From the NCBI GenBank assembly GCA_950097015.1, contig CATNEN010000032.1:372001-436000 (forward strand): DNA of 64,000 nucleotides. Direction: 5' to 3'. Shown here one piece after another: positions 30,201-42,700 of the stretch (the stretch's first letter is position 1; each line of letters starts with the position of its first letter). The DNA is from Macrostomum hystrix (taxonomy: Eukaryota > Platyhelminthes > Macrostomidae). A model generated the notes under the pieces. That model worked only from the letters and a program-made list of their open reading frames with translations, made no database searches and was not told the origin of the DNA. The position numbers and the translations under genes were made by a program.

Positions 30201-33200
30201 GAGTTCTGCCGGCGCTACCTGGCCGAGCCGGGTGCGCCTTATTGGACGCCGTTCAATGCGGCCGCCGACCGGGTGCTGGCTGATCGGCGAAAACTTTCGC
30301 TGCCCGTGCCCAATGCCAAGGCCTTGCAGCAACAGGTCGGTCTAACAAAACTTTTTAATTTGGCTTTTAGTGAATAACAGATTGTTTTCCCTTCAAGGTT
30401 CCCTGAGATTTGTAGCCTGTAATTATTGACATTTGTAGCTTGTAATTATTGATATCTGTAGCCTGTAATTATAGATATCTGTAGCCTGTAATTATTGGTA
30501 TCTGTAGCCTGTAATTATTGATATTTGTAGCCTGTAGTTATTGATATCTGTAGCCTGTAATTATTGATATCTGTAGCCTGTAATTATTGATATCTGTAGC
30601 CTGTAATTATTGATATTTGTAGCCTGTAGTTATTGATATCTGTAGCCTGTAATTATTGATATCTGTAGCCTGTAATTATAGATATCTGTAGCTTGTAATT
30701 ATTGATATCTGTAACCTTTAATTATTGGTATCTGTAGCCTGTAATTATTGGTATCTGTAGCCTGTAATTATTGATATCTGTAGCCTGTAATTATTGGTAT
30801 TTTTAGCCTGTAATTATTGATATCTGTAGCCTGTAATTATTGATATCTGTAGCCTGTAATTATTGATATCTGTAGCCTGTAGTTATTGATATCTGTAGCC
30901 TGTAATTATTGGTATTTGTAGCCTGTAAGTATTGATATCTGTAGCCTGTAATTATTGATATCTGTAGCCTGTAATTATTGATATCTGTAGCCTGTAATTA
31001 TTGATATCTGTAGCCTGTAATTATTGGTATTTGTAGCCTGTAATTATTGATATCTGTAGCCTGTAATTATTGATATCTGTAGCCTGTAATTATTGATATC
31101 TGTAGCCTGTAATTATTGGTATTTGTAGCCTGTAAGTATTGGTATTTGTAGCCTGTAATTGGTGAGATCTGTAGCCTGTAATTGGTGAGATCTGTAGCCT
31201 GTAATTGGTGAGATCTCTAGCCTGTAATTGGTGAGATCTCTAGCCTGTAATTGGTGAGATCTCTAGCCTGTAATTGGTGAGATCTCTAGCCTGTAATTGG
31301 TGAGATCTCTAGCCTGTAATTGGTGAGATCTCTAGCCTGTAATTGGTGAGATCTAGTGTTTAACCTCTATACTGCAGGTGCGCACCTTTATCAGTAGTGC
31401 CAGTCAATCTATGAAACGGCCTAGTCCTGGCAGCCCCTCTTTGCTGTCCGGTCTGGCACAGCAGCAGCAGCAGCAGCAGTGGCTCACCTACAAGCCAATT
31501 GAGGACTTTAATTTGCCCGATGAGGACGAGTATAACAGCATCAGCGTGGGGCCTTCTGTTGCCGCACCGCCGGCAGCCGCCTCGCCAGTTCGCGCCACTG
31601 GCCCACCGATTCCGCCTAGGCCAGCCGTACCGGCAGTTGGCCGACTATTGGATCTAGACGATGACATTGGCTTCTGCTCCGATTCGGCTATTGTGAATTC
31701 GGCGGCTTCTAAAACATCAATCGAGGATGTTGACGCAATTACTGACGCCTTGCAGGTACCTGATGCATTTTTATTACTATTATTTGGTGCATGGTCGCCA
31801 TGCTCAAGTTAATGGTTGCCATGCTCAAGTTAATTGTTGCCATGCTCAAGTTAATGGTTGCCATGCTCAAGTTAATGGTTGCCATGCTCAAGTTAATGGT
31901 TGCCATGCTCAAGTTAATGGTTGCCATGCTCAAGTTAATGGTTGCCATGCTCAAGTTAATGGTTGCCATGCTCAAGTTAATGGTTGCCATGCTCAAGTTA
32001 ATGGTTGCCATGCTCAAGTTAATGGTTGCCATGCTCAAGTTAATGGTTGCCATGCTCAAGTTAATGGTTGCCATGCTCAAGTTAATGGTTGCCATGCTCA
32101 AGTTAATGGTTGCCATGCTCAAGCGCCTGGTTGCCAGGTTTAAGTGCATGGTTGTCATGCTTAAGTATCATTAATTATTGACTTTAACTTGCCGGCGTAT
32201 CTTCGCATTGTTTAGCATGTATAAGTGGAGTTTTAGGATAGACCCCTGTGTAGAGTGGCCTGTAAATGTTAAAGTAAAGTTTCGGTGCTTTCTATCCACA
32301 CAGAACAGATAAAATCGCAAATAAATTTTCCAGCAAAGGGCAGGCGACTTGGATACAAGTCGCATTCTCTGCCAAGCTTTAGTTAGACATACCTAGGTGC
32401 TTCTAGTATCAGGTGTGGGTGTTTAGAGAAATTTCAGAATAGTTTGACATTGCAGAGATGGCGTGTAGTTTCAGGTTACAGGAATTGTGGCTAGAGTCTG
32501 AATCGTTGCGTACTAGGAACTGGAATCGTATTGAGAACTCAAATCGTATTAAGAACTGGAATCGTATTAAGAACTGGAATCGTATTAAGAACTGGAATCG
32601 TATTAAGAACTGGAATCGTATTGAGAACTGAAATCGTATTAAGAACTAGAATCGTATTAAGAACTGGAATCGTATTGAGAACTGAAATCGTATTAAGAAC
32701 TGGAATCGTATTAATAACTGGAATCGTATTAAGAACTGGAATCGTATTAAGAACTGGAATCGTATTAAGAACTGGAATCGTATTAAGAACTGGAATCGTA
32801 TTAAGAACTGGAATTGTATTGAGAACTGAAATCGTATTAAGAACTGGAATCGTATTAAGAACTGGAATCGTATTAAGAACTGGAATTGTATTAAGAACTG
32901 GAATCGTATTAAGAACTGGAATCGTATTAAGAACTGGAATTGTATTAAGAACTGGAATCGTATTGAGAACTGAAATCGTATTAAGAACTGGAATCGTATT
33001 AAGAACTGGAATCGTATTAAGAACTGGAATCGTATTGAGAACTGAAATCGTATTAAGAACTGGAATCGTATTGAGAACTGAAATCGTATTAAGAACTGGA
33101 ATCGTATTAAGAATTGAAAACCTTATTAAGAACTGGAATCGTATTAAGAACTGGAATCGTATTAAGAACTGGAATCGTATTAAGAACTGGAATCGTATTA

Positions 33201-35257
33201 AGAATTGGAATCGTATTAAGAACTGGAATCGTATTAAGAACTGGAATCGTATTAAGAACTGAAATCGTATTGAGAACTGAAATCGTATTAAGAACTGGAA
33301 TTGTATTAAGAACTGGAATCGTATTAAGAACTGGAATCGTTTTAAGAACTGGAATCGTATTAAGAGCTGGAATCGTTTGAAGAACGTGAATCGTATTAAG
33401 AACTGGAATCGTATTAAGAACTGGAATCGTATTAAGAACTGAAAACCTTATTAAGAACTGGAATCGTATTAAGAACTGGAATCGTATTAAGAACTGGAAT
33501 CGTATTAAGAACTGGAATCGTATTAAGAATTGGAATCGTATTAAGAACTGGAATCGTATTAAGAACTGGAATCGTATTAAGAACTGGAATCGTATTAAGA
33601 ACTGGAATCGTATTAAGAACTGGAATCGTATTAAGAACTGGAATTGTATTAAGAACTGGAATCGTATTAAGAACTGGAATCGTTTTAAGAACTGGAATCG
33701 TATTAAGAACTGGAATCGTATTGAGAACTGAAATCGTATTAAGAACTGGAATCGTATTAAGAACTGGAATCGTTTTAAGAACTGGAATCGTATTAAGAAC
33801 TGGAATCGTTTTAAGAACTGGAATCGTATTAAGAACTGGAATCGTATTAAGAACTGGAATCGTATTAAGAACTGGAATCGTATTAAGAACTGGAATCGTA
33901 TTAAGAACTGGAATCGTTTGAAGAACTGGAATCGTATTAAGAACTGGAATCGTATTAAGAACTGGAATCGTATAAGGAACTGAAAACCTTATTAAGAACT
34001 GGAATCGTATTAAGAACTGGAATCGTATTAAGAACTGGAATCGTATTAAGAACTGGAATCGTATTAAGAATTGGAATCGTATTGAGAACTTAAAACGTAT
34101 TAAGAACTGGAATCGTATTAAGAACTGGAATCGTATTGAGAACTGAAATCGTATTAAGAACTGGAATCGTATTAAGAACTGGAATCGTATTAAGAACTGG
34201 AATCGTTTTAAGAACTGGAATCGTATTAAGAACTGGAATCGTATTGAGAACTGAAATCGTATTAAGAACTGGAATCGTATTAAGAACTGGAATCGTTTTA
34301 AGAACTGGAATCGTTTTAAGAACTGGAATCGTATTAAGAACTGGAATCGTATTAAGAACTGGAATCGTATTAAGAACTGGAATCGTATTAAGAACTGGAA
34401 TCGTATTAAGAACTGGAATCGTATTAAGAACTGGAATTGTATTAAGAACTGGAATCGTATTAAGAACTGGAATCGTATTAAGAAATGGAATTGTATTAAG
34501 AACTGGAATCGTATTAAGAACTGGAATTGTATTAAGAACTGGAATTGTATTAAGAACTGGAATCGTATTAAGAACTGGAATCGTATTAAGAACTGGAATT
34601 GTATTAAGAACTGGAATCGTATAAGGAACAGCAGACAAAGGCCAATATCGCTGCCATCTTTAAGAATGAATTGAAAGATATTTCTCAAGTGCATCGTTGC
34701 CATGCTCAAGTTCCTGGTTGCCATGCTCAAGTTCCTGGTTGCCATGCTCAATTTCCTGGTTGCCATGCTCAAGTTCCTGGTTTCCATGCTCGAGTTCCTG
34801 GTTGCCATGCTCGAGTTCCTGGTTGCCATGCTCAAGTTAATAGTTGCCATGCTCGAGTTCCTGGTTGCCATGCTCGAGTTCCTGGTTGCCATGCTCAAGT
34901 TCCTGGTTGCCATGCTCAAGTTAATGGTTGCCATGCTTAAGTGCCTGGTTGCCATGTTCAATGATTAGGATTTAGAATTAATGGAAAGAATTTTTTCCTC
35001 TGGTTCGATTTCAGATCCGCCTGAGCACAGTGACGCCAGTCGACCGGCCGGTCCGACCGCCACCACCCCTCTCTCAGCTGGCGATGCCGCCGCTGCGGCC
35101 GCGTGTACACGAGGACTTGCTGGATGTCTTCGGCTCTCAAATAGAAGAGAGCGCCGCTGCCGCCGCTGCCAACCCAGCGAGTTCTAACCAGGCCCAAGCC
35201 GCCGCTGCCGCCGCTAGGGTTGGTCGGAACAACTGGGAGAGCTTCGCCGATCCCTGA
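27213..35257 (+). CDS. DENND1: DENND1 / connecdenn-like Rab GEF (5 coding exons, complete)
   Basis: DENN-domain proteins of the DENND1 group activate Rab35 on clathrin-coated vesicles and endosomes. Exons: 27213-27597, 28687-29132, 29859-30335, 31378-31755, 35015-35257; phases agree and the product is 642 aa. The tripartite DENN module covers about residues 1-400: the uDENN part ends with NPWFEVFGELLNSLAQL (compare LPWFEVFYKLLN in human DENND1A), and the core DENN shows LCALLCEKKLLLIGRRP and LYPFSWEHVLAPLL. The tail is disordered and rich in interaction motifs: PPIPPRP (512-518, SH3 type PxxPxR), LLDLD (526-530, clathrin box), DLLDVF (596-601) and WESF (636-639, AP2-ear WxxF). These predict binding to the clathrin coat as in vertebrate connecdenns. 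A splice acceptor (CCTTTCAG) at 27191-27198 lies just before the ATG. DENND1 versus a neighbouring DENN subfamily rests on my reading of the core. Confidence 0.9.
27838..28400. repeat. Minisatellite, 16-bp unit, DENND1 intron 1
   Basis: About thirty-five copies of TCTCATCTCTCCCCTG. The same unit forms arrays at 56498-57310 and 58190-58400. Two copies of a CCCAGGCTGCC variant are spaced about 62 bp apart. Confidence 0.95.
29160..29590. repeat. Dispersed repeat D, copy 2, DENND1 intron 2
   Basis: Homologous to 26520-26930, with an extra segment near 29473-29510. It begins about 25 bp after the exon 2 donor. Confidence 0.75.
30405..31350. repeat. Minisatellite, 23-bp unit, DENND1 intron 3
   Basis: About forty-one copies of TGTAGCCTGTAATTATTGAT(ATC). 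From about 31150 the unit changes to a homogeneous CTAGCCTGTAATTGGTGAGA form, so a newer subarray has spread on the acceptor side, ending about 27 bp before exon 4. Confidence 0.95.
31786..32125. repeat. Minisatellite, 21-bp unit, DENND1 intron 4, donor side
   Basis: About sixteen nearly identical copies of CATGCTCAAGTTAATGGTTG(C), starting about 30 bp after the exon 4 donor. Related copies lie at the other end of the same intron. Confidence 0.95.
32126..32513. other. DENND1 intron 4, unique part
   Basis: Unique sequence between the 21-bp and 18-bp arrays. No feature recognised. Confidence 0.5.
32514..34628. repeat. Minisatellite, 18-bp unit, DENND1 intron 4, centre
   Basis: About 117 copies of AAGAACTGGAATCGTATT. 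Recurrent rare variants (TGAGAACTGAAATCG; TGAAAACCTTATTAAG at about 33115, 33439 and 33983) mark duplicated blocks. The 18-bp length leaves all frames open and gives a spurious 509-aa minus-strand ORF. Confidence 0.96.
34691..34962. repeat. Minisatellite, 21-bp unit, DENND1 intron 4, acceptor side
   Basis: About thirteen copies of GCTCAAGTTCCTGGTTGCCA(T), the same family as 31786-32125 (GTTAAT replaced by GTTCCT). Ends about 50 bp before exon 5. Confidence 0.95.
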
Positions 35258-35984
35258 ATTTCCTACGTCGTCGATATATTCAACGATTCTCGTCGCGGTG
35301 TCAGGTAACAAAATCTAAAAAATCGTCAAATAGGCAGCTGGTATATGGAAAAACGTGTTTTTTCTACTTTTTACAATCGGTTATTACCTTGCTATATAGG
35401 TCCAATGCTCACTCGGCGGCCTATGTTTGCCTGTATCCACGCGGTCGCAACGCTTCGAGTTATTTGTTTTCTCAGATCTGCAATTGCCTCATGTCCTGTC
35501 CCATCATTTCAGCTAGGCTAAATATGTTTTTATTATTCTCTTAACAGTTTAATTATTTTTTACAGCATTTTATATTATAATAGCTTTGTCTTACATTTTT
35601 CGAGTTCTAGATCAGCTTTATGAGTTCCTCTCATTTCCCATTTCTGCTGGCTATGCCCTTGTTGCTATGCTACTGCTGTTGCTTTCGCTTTATCTGCAGT
35701 CCCGATTTGAAGAATTCAAAAAGATAGATTACGTTATTGCAAATTTCGCATGCAATCCTACTAACGTCAATGACTAGTAGCCAATATAGCATATTTGCAC
35801 TGTTTTGTATTAAATAAGATTGGACAAATCGTATTTGCTCGCTTATCGCATGACTTGAAGGTGACAGCCTTTTTAATTTTCACTTGTTTTGTGGCTTTCA
35901 TTGTCTTTTCTGTTTTGTCTGTTGATTTTATGCTTTAATTTAACCGCATCTTTTATCTGTAAATCCTAACACTGAAATCCCTGA
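35258..35984. other. DENND1 downstream region
   Basis: AT-rich sequence after the stop. It includes an ATTAAA at 35809-35814 that could serve as poly(A) signal. 35265-35320 resembles 130-185 at the left end of the window. An ORF at 35586-35777 starts with TTG and has one hydrophobic stretch; not called. Confidence 0.4.
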
Positions 35985-38450
35985 TCGAATATATCCCAGC
36001 AACTAAATCCCTAACCAATTATATCCCAACACCGAAATCCCTAATCAATTATATCCCAACACCATGAATCCCTAACCAATTATATCCCAACACTTAAATC
36101 CCTAACCAATTATATCCCAACACTTAAATCCCTAACCAATTATATCCCAACACTTAAATCCCTAACCAATGATATCCCAACACCGAAATCCCTAATCAAT
36201 TATATCCCAACACTTAAATCCCTAATCAATTATATCCCGCCACTGAAATCCCTAACCAATTATATCCCAACACTGAAATCCCTAACCAATTATATCCCAA
36301 CACTGAAATCCCTAACCAATTATATCCCAACACTTAAATCCCTAACCAATTATATCCCAACACTGAAATCCCTAACCAATTATATCCCAACACTTAAATC
36401 CCTAACCAATTATATCCCAACACTTAAATCCCTAACCAATTATATCCCAACACTTAAATCCCTAACCAATTATATCCCAACACTTAAATCCCTAACCAAT
36501 GATATCCCAACACCGAAATCCCTAACCAATTATATCCCAACACTTAAATCCCTAACCAATTATATCCCAACACTGAAATCCCTAACCAATTATATCCCAA
36601 CACTTAAATCCCTAACCAATTATATCCCAACACTTAAATCCCTAACCAATTATATCCCAACACTTAAATCCCTAACCAATTATATCCCAACACTTAAATC
36701 CCTAACCAATTATATCCCAACACTTAAATCCCTAACCAATGATATCCCAACACCGAAATCCCTAACCAATTATATCCCAACACTTAAATCCCTAACCAAT
36801 TATATCCCAACACTTAAATCCCTAACCAATTATATCCCAACACTGAAATCCCTAACCAATTATATCCCAACACTTAAATCCCTAACCAATTATATCCCAA
36901 CACTTAAATCCCTAACCAATTATATCCCAACACTGAAATCCCTAACCAATTATATCCCAACACTGAAATCCCTAACCAATTATATCACAACACCGAAATA
37001 CCTTATCAATATATCCCAACACTTAAATCCCTAATCAATATATCCCAACACTTAAATCCCTAATCAATATATCCCAACACTTAAATCCCTAATCAATATA
37101 TCCCAACACTTAAATCCCTAATCAATATATCCCAACACTTAAATCCCTTATCAATATATCCCAACACTTAAATCCCTAATCAATTATATCCCAACACTTA
37201 AATCCCTAATCAATTATATCCCAACACTTAAATCCCTAACCAATTATATCCCAACACTTAAATCCCTAATCAATTATTTACCGCCACTTAAATCCCTAAT
37301 CAATTATATCCCAACACTGAAATCCCTAACCAATTATATCCCAACACTGAAATCCCTAACCAATTATATCCCAACACTGAAATCCCTAACCAATTATATC
37401 CCAACACTTAAATCCCTAACCAATTATATCCCAACACTTAAATCCCTAATCAATATATCCCAACACTTAAATCCCTAATCAATATATCCCAACACTTAAA
37501 TCCCTAATCAATATATCCCAACACTTAAATCCCTTATCAATATATCCCAACACTTAAATCCCTAATCAATTATATCCCAACACTTAAATCCCTAATCAAT
37601 TATATCCCAACACTTAAATCCCTAACCAATTATATCCCAACACTTAAATCCCTAATCAATTATTTACCGCCACTTAAATCCCTAATCAATTATATCCCAA
37701 CACTGAAATCCCTAACCAATTATATCCCAACACTGAAATCCCTAACCAATTATATCCCAACACTGAAATCCCTAACCAATTATATCCCAACACTGAAATC
37801 CCTAACCAATTATATCCCAACACTGAAATCCCTAACCAATTATATCCCACCACTTAAATCCCTAACCAATTATATCCCACCACTTAAATCCCTAACCAAT
37901 TATATCCCACCACTTAAATCCCTAACCAATTATATCCCACCACTTAAATCCCTAACCAATGATATCCCAACACCGAAATCCCTAACCAATTATATCCCAA
38001 CACTTAAATCCCTAACCAATTATATCCCAACACTGAAATCCCTAACCAATTATATCCCAACACTTAAATCCCTAACCAATTATATCCCAACACTTAAATC
38101 CCTAACCAATTATATCCCAACACTTAAATCCCTAACCAATTATATCCCAACACTTAAATCCCTAACCAATTATATCCCAACACTTAAATCCCTAACCAAT
38201 GATATCCCAACACCGAAATCCCTAACCAATTATATCCCAACACTTAAATCCCTAACCAATTATATCCCAACACTGAAATCCCTAACCAATTATATCCCAA
38301 CACTTAAATCCCTAACCAATTATATCCCAACACCGAAATCCCTAACCAATTATATCCCACCACTTAAATCCCTAACCAATTATATCCCACCACTTAAATC
38401 CCTAACCAATTATATCCCAACACCTAAACCCCTAATGAATTATTTCCCAA
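35985..38450. repeat. Minisatellite, 30-bp unit, intergenic
   Basis: About eighty-two copies of a 30-bp unit containing CACTTAAATCCCTAACCAAT then TATATCCCAA. A run of 29-bp variants (CAATATATCCC) and a TTATTTACCGCC variant recur 386 bp apart (37275 and 37661). It sits between the convergent DENND1 and Echinoid-like genes. Confidence 0.96.
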
Positions 38451-39713
38451 CACTTGAATTCTAATTGGAGATATGTTAAATTGGGATGAACCAGTCAGAA
38501 ATGACTTAAGACTCATTCTATTTTACGCATTGCATAGGTGTTACTGTCATTTCTATTCATACTTAGGTGAGCAGAATTATTATTTTAATTCTACAATCAG
38601 TTGCCTTGAGTTTTGGGTTTATTATTTTTGGAGTCAGTTTTGTTATCATAACCTCTGCCTCAGTAGTTTTAATGTCTCCTGTCTCTAATGTTTCCTTTGC
38701 ACATTTGCACCTTTACAAACAACTTTTTCCTTCTCTTTTTTATCATTTCCCTAACGCTTATCTTGTTTCTTAAAAATTGCTCAGTAAAATCTATTTCTTT
38801 TTGGCTGTTTTGTTATGCTATATCATATATATATCAGATGCTATATATTAATGTGTACCTAATTGTTTAATATTGTATATGATATTATTTCACATATTTT
38901 TGCAGCTTAGACTACAATAGTCACAGTAATGAGTGATTTATCAAAAAGATAATAAATATTTGAGTCTTAAGTGAGTCGGCTTGTCTTTCAGCTTTGCGCG
39001 CAACGTACGAAATGATGTACAAAGTAAACTTGGAAAAACTATTTTGTTAATTAATTTGAATTGCTGCCAGAAAGCTGCAAATTATAACAAAAGAAATATC
39101 GCTTGATTATCTTGTAACTTTGACTGCCATTTAACAATTTGGCGGCAACCGGAGCGCGCTGCAATCTCTGTACAACAAAATAGGACTGAAAAGAGATTGA
39201 AAACATGTGCTATTACAATAGATTCAGCATTCGATTCAGTTCTGAATGCAATGAAGCATGCGAAAATGACGCATTGGTTGACTGAAATGTAAGTACCAGT
39301 ATGCTGTGCAAGTACCAACAGTTTAATTGCCTTGACTTTATATCAAGTAAAGCAAATTTTGAAAGACTTATAGTAAAACAACTGTCGTAGTTCATTAAAA
39401 CCGGCTAAAGTGCAAACTTCAAATTAACGGCTTGCTCGCTAGTCGGCGATTGGCTGGCTGGATTTAACTGTCGTTCATTTTCATTTTTGCCCTTTTTTGT
39501 AATTTACATTGTGTATGTGCATCCTTGGTTCATAGATCCCTCACATCTAGATTTTATCTATCTTCGAACAAGCAAACGAGCAAAGCTGATTTAAATTTGC
39601 ACTGAAAATTCGCACTAAAACTTTGTTCAAATCAGCTTTCGTTGTTGATTCTCCGGAAATTGGGGTAATCAATTTTTGAATGCTGAATTGCTTTGTGCTT
39701 CTACCCAAGTACT
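38451..39713. other. Intergenic / 3' region of the Echinoid-like gene
   Basis: AT-rich sequence. It probably contains the 3' UTR of the minus-strand gene. The short hydrophobic ORFs here look like chance frames in AT-rich DNA. Confidence 0.45.
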
Positions 39714-42700
39714 TTAGACTACAACTTCATAGATTATCTTGCGCTGCTGCTGCTGCTGCTGCGGCTGCCGATGCAGAGACGGCTGCAGTAGGAGACTACC
39801 GTTACTGTGATCAGAATCCGAGCCTTCGTTGTTGTCTGCGAATGTTTCGTTGCGTTTCATTAGCAGAGCTATGATTGGCTAATTTTTTATCAATTAAATA
39901 AGCTTTTAAAGAGGCCACTCACGCGCTCCGGTTGTCAGCGGATTGTTGGCACTGATGAGGGTGGCGAACACGCGTCCACCGTTGGTTGACTGGTCCACGG
40001 ATGTCTCATCCGTGCTAGTCAGACTGGGATGTGGCGACACCATGACGAATTGCTGCTTCGGCTGGTGCTGCTGCTGCTGCTGTTGACGATGATGAAGCTT
40101 GCTGCCGTTGAATTGCTGATTCTGCATGTAACCGGTTTTTCGATCCACTGTTGAGACACCTTGATGCCTGTAACAGATCATAAGTGTTGTTTCCTTATTT
40201 GGAATTCAGAGAGGCGACCGTTTCGTGTTTCTAGGGGACTTGTATGATCGTAGAAGTGTTGGATTCAGTGGATTCCTAGTATCATGGTATTCCAAGAATC
40301 ATTTTATTCCAAGAATCATTTTATTCCTAGAATCGTGGGACTCCTAGAATCATTTTATTCCTAGAATCGTGGGAGTCCTAGAATCATGGCTTGGGATTCG
40401 AACAACTCACGAAGAGTTCTCTGAGTCGTCGCTAGAGCAGCCGGCCCCGCCTTTGCCCTTGGCTCGCCGGCTGTTGCGACAGCAGAAGAAGATCAGCACC
40501 AGCAGCAGGCAGAGGATGAGGATGCCGCAGCCGGCGGCGACGATGGCGATGGTCAGACCGCTGACCTCTGGTAGGCTCGACACTGCAGTACAGGTATAGA
40601 TGTGAAATATGCCAATTTTGCATTACACAAGCTTAAACATTTGAGAACATGTATAGAATAGAATGTACAGAAAATGTACAGAACTTATTCCACTTTTCAA
40701 TGAGACAAATATTAAACAAATCAATTTCATAAAATGGAAGTAAACCGGTGCCTCTCTCCAACAAACTGCATCAGAATTTCCTGTCTTGCAATAGACCGCA
40801 ACGTTCCTACCAAGGAATTCTACTTCTTGGTCATAAGTCCGCATTTCAATGGGATCCTAGATTCAATTTAGATGAATTTAGAAGATGCAAATTTGTAAAA
40901 TTAAATAATAATAATAATAATTAGTTTTTATTATTTAATATACCTGCCCCGATTGCGCCAGATGTGCAGCCGACAGCACAGCCGCAGATATTGCGCGGCG
41001 CATCTGAAGGCTGCGTACGGCAGTTCAGTCCATGGACTGGGGGGGCGCCTCACCCACCCGAATTACCCCAGCTAATTGTGGCACTCATTTAAGAGCTGGG
41101 TGAACTGAAGCGATGCAGAGTTGAGTGTTTTGCAAAAAGGACACCATGGTTCCTGTAGAGCCGGGAATCGAACCCCCAACCTTCAAGTCGTGAGTCCAAC
41201 GCTCCAACCACAAGGCTACAACCTCTAACAAAATTCTAGAATGTTACAAAAATGTTGAATCAATTCTATAGTACTTTCAAGACTTACTGAATGACGCAGA
41301 TTTTGAACTGGTGCCAATTTTGCTGGTACCTCGGGGCTCCGATTCCATGCTTAACTTTTTTCCGATCGTGCTCGTGTGTTTTGAGTCAGATTTTTTGAGT
41401 ATACGTCTCTAGACTAGCTTCCTCAGGGCTATGTCTCAGCGGCCCTTTTTAGAGGCACAATGGGGTTGGGGATCTTTTTGGGGGAAGGGGAGGTTGGCAG
41501 TAGGTGTGGCAATATCCTAAAACTGGGGATTATAGCGGCTGACTTTGCGCTGATCTCCGGTTGGGAAAAATTACTGCTGCTGCTGCTGCTGCTGATCTAT
41601 CTATTACGCAATCAGCGTGCTTTGAGCGTCTATAGTGAAGATCCGGCAGACAATAAATAATATTGGGATTAGGATATTTGTGTGTATGGGAGAACAGATG
41701 TTCAGCTGCATGCGATTCAATGGGAATGGATAAACGGAGCTATGGGTGAATGGGCAGCACAGGGGCTAGCATTTGGTTCATGTATTATATAGTTTAGAAG
41801 GCTGGGTGGCTGCACAAAGCAGGGTTTGGTTAGGGATCTGTGGAGTGACTCAACACTTGGGGAGGGAGGCCCAGTCGGTGCCGCCATTTTCCCGTCTTTG
41901 CACGCGAGTTTCGGAGGACAAAGACCGCCCAAATTTCCCCCAGCCCCTCAAATCCTGCTTGTGTGTTTAAGTGTTCAGTGTCTGGGCGCGGGGCTGCGCG
42001 TGTACGCTTTGAAGCAAAAATAGGCACACTCAATGCGAATCAATAAAACCGGCGAGACGATGACGAAGAAATTAAACTGGTTAGTAACTTTTCAATCACA
42101 TCTGATTGTTCGAGGGCAGACACTGAGGAAGAGACAGATAGAGAAATATAGAGAATGAGGCACTGACAACTCACAGCTAACTTTACTCGTGAGATGCAAT
42201 CTTCAATCTTTCCCTTCAATCTCTCCCTAGCATCCCTTCACTCTCTCCCTTCCCTCCCTTCATTCTCTTCCTTCCCTCCCTTCACTCTCTCCCTTGCATT
42301 CCTTCACTCTCTCTCCCTCCCTTCACTCTCTCCCTTCCCTCCCTTCACTCTCTCCCTTCCCTCCCTTCACTCTCTCCCTTCCCTCCCTTCACTCTCTCCC
42401 TTCCCTCTCTTCACTCTCTCCCTTGCATTCCTTCACTCTCTCCCCTCCCTTCACTCTCTCCCTTCCCTCCCTTCACTCTCTCCCTTCCCTCCCTTCACTC
42501 TCTCCCTTCCCTCCCTTCACTCTCTCCCTTCCCTCCCTTCACTCTCTCCCTTGCATTCCTTCACTCTCTCCCCTCCCTTCACTCTCTCCCTTCCCTCCCT
42601 TCATTCTCTTCCTTCCCTCCCTTCACTCTCTCCCTTGCATTCCTTCACTCTCTCCCCTCCCTTCACTCTCTCCCTTCCCTCCCTTCACTCTCTCCCTTCC

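Noticed and set aside
33432-34961. 509-aa ORF on the minus strand and its partners on plus
   Set aside because: It lies in 18- and 21-bp arrays inside DENND1 intron 4. Units divisible by three leave several frames open at once, and the product is only a repeated hexapeptide.
35586-35777. 62-aa ORF with one hydrophobic stretch
   Set aside because: Starts with TTG, no upstream ATG in frame, no family resemblance; probably DENND1 3' flank.
35985-38450. CRISPR-like array (30-bp repeats)
   Set aside because: Units are contiguous with no unique spacers, and the context is an animal genome. The same holds for the 37-bp array at 17982-19958.
35985-38450. Interstitial telomere (CCCTAA inside the unit)
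   Set aside because: CCCTAA occurs once per 30-bp monomer, not as tandem hexamers.
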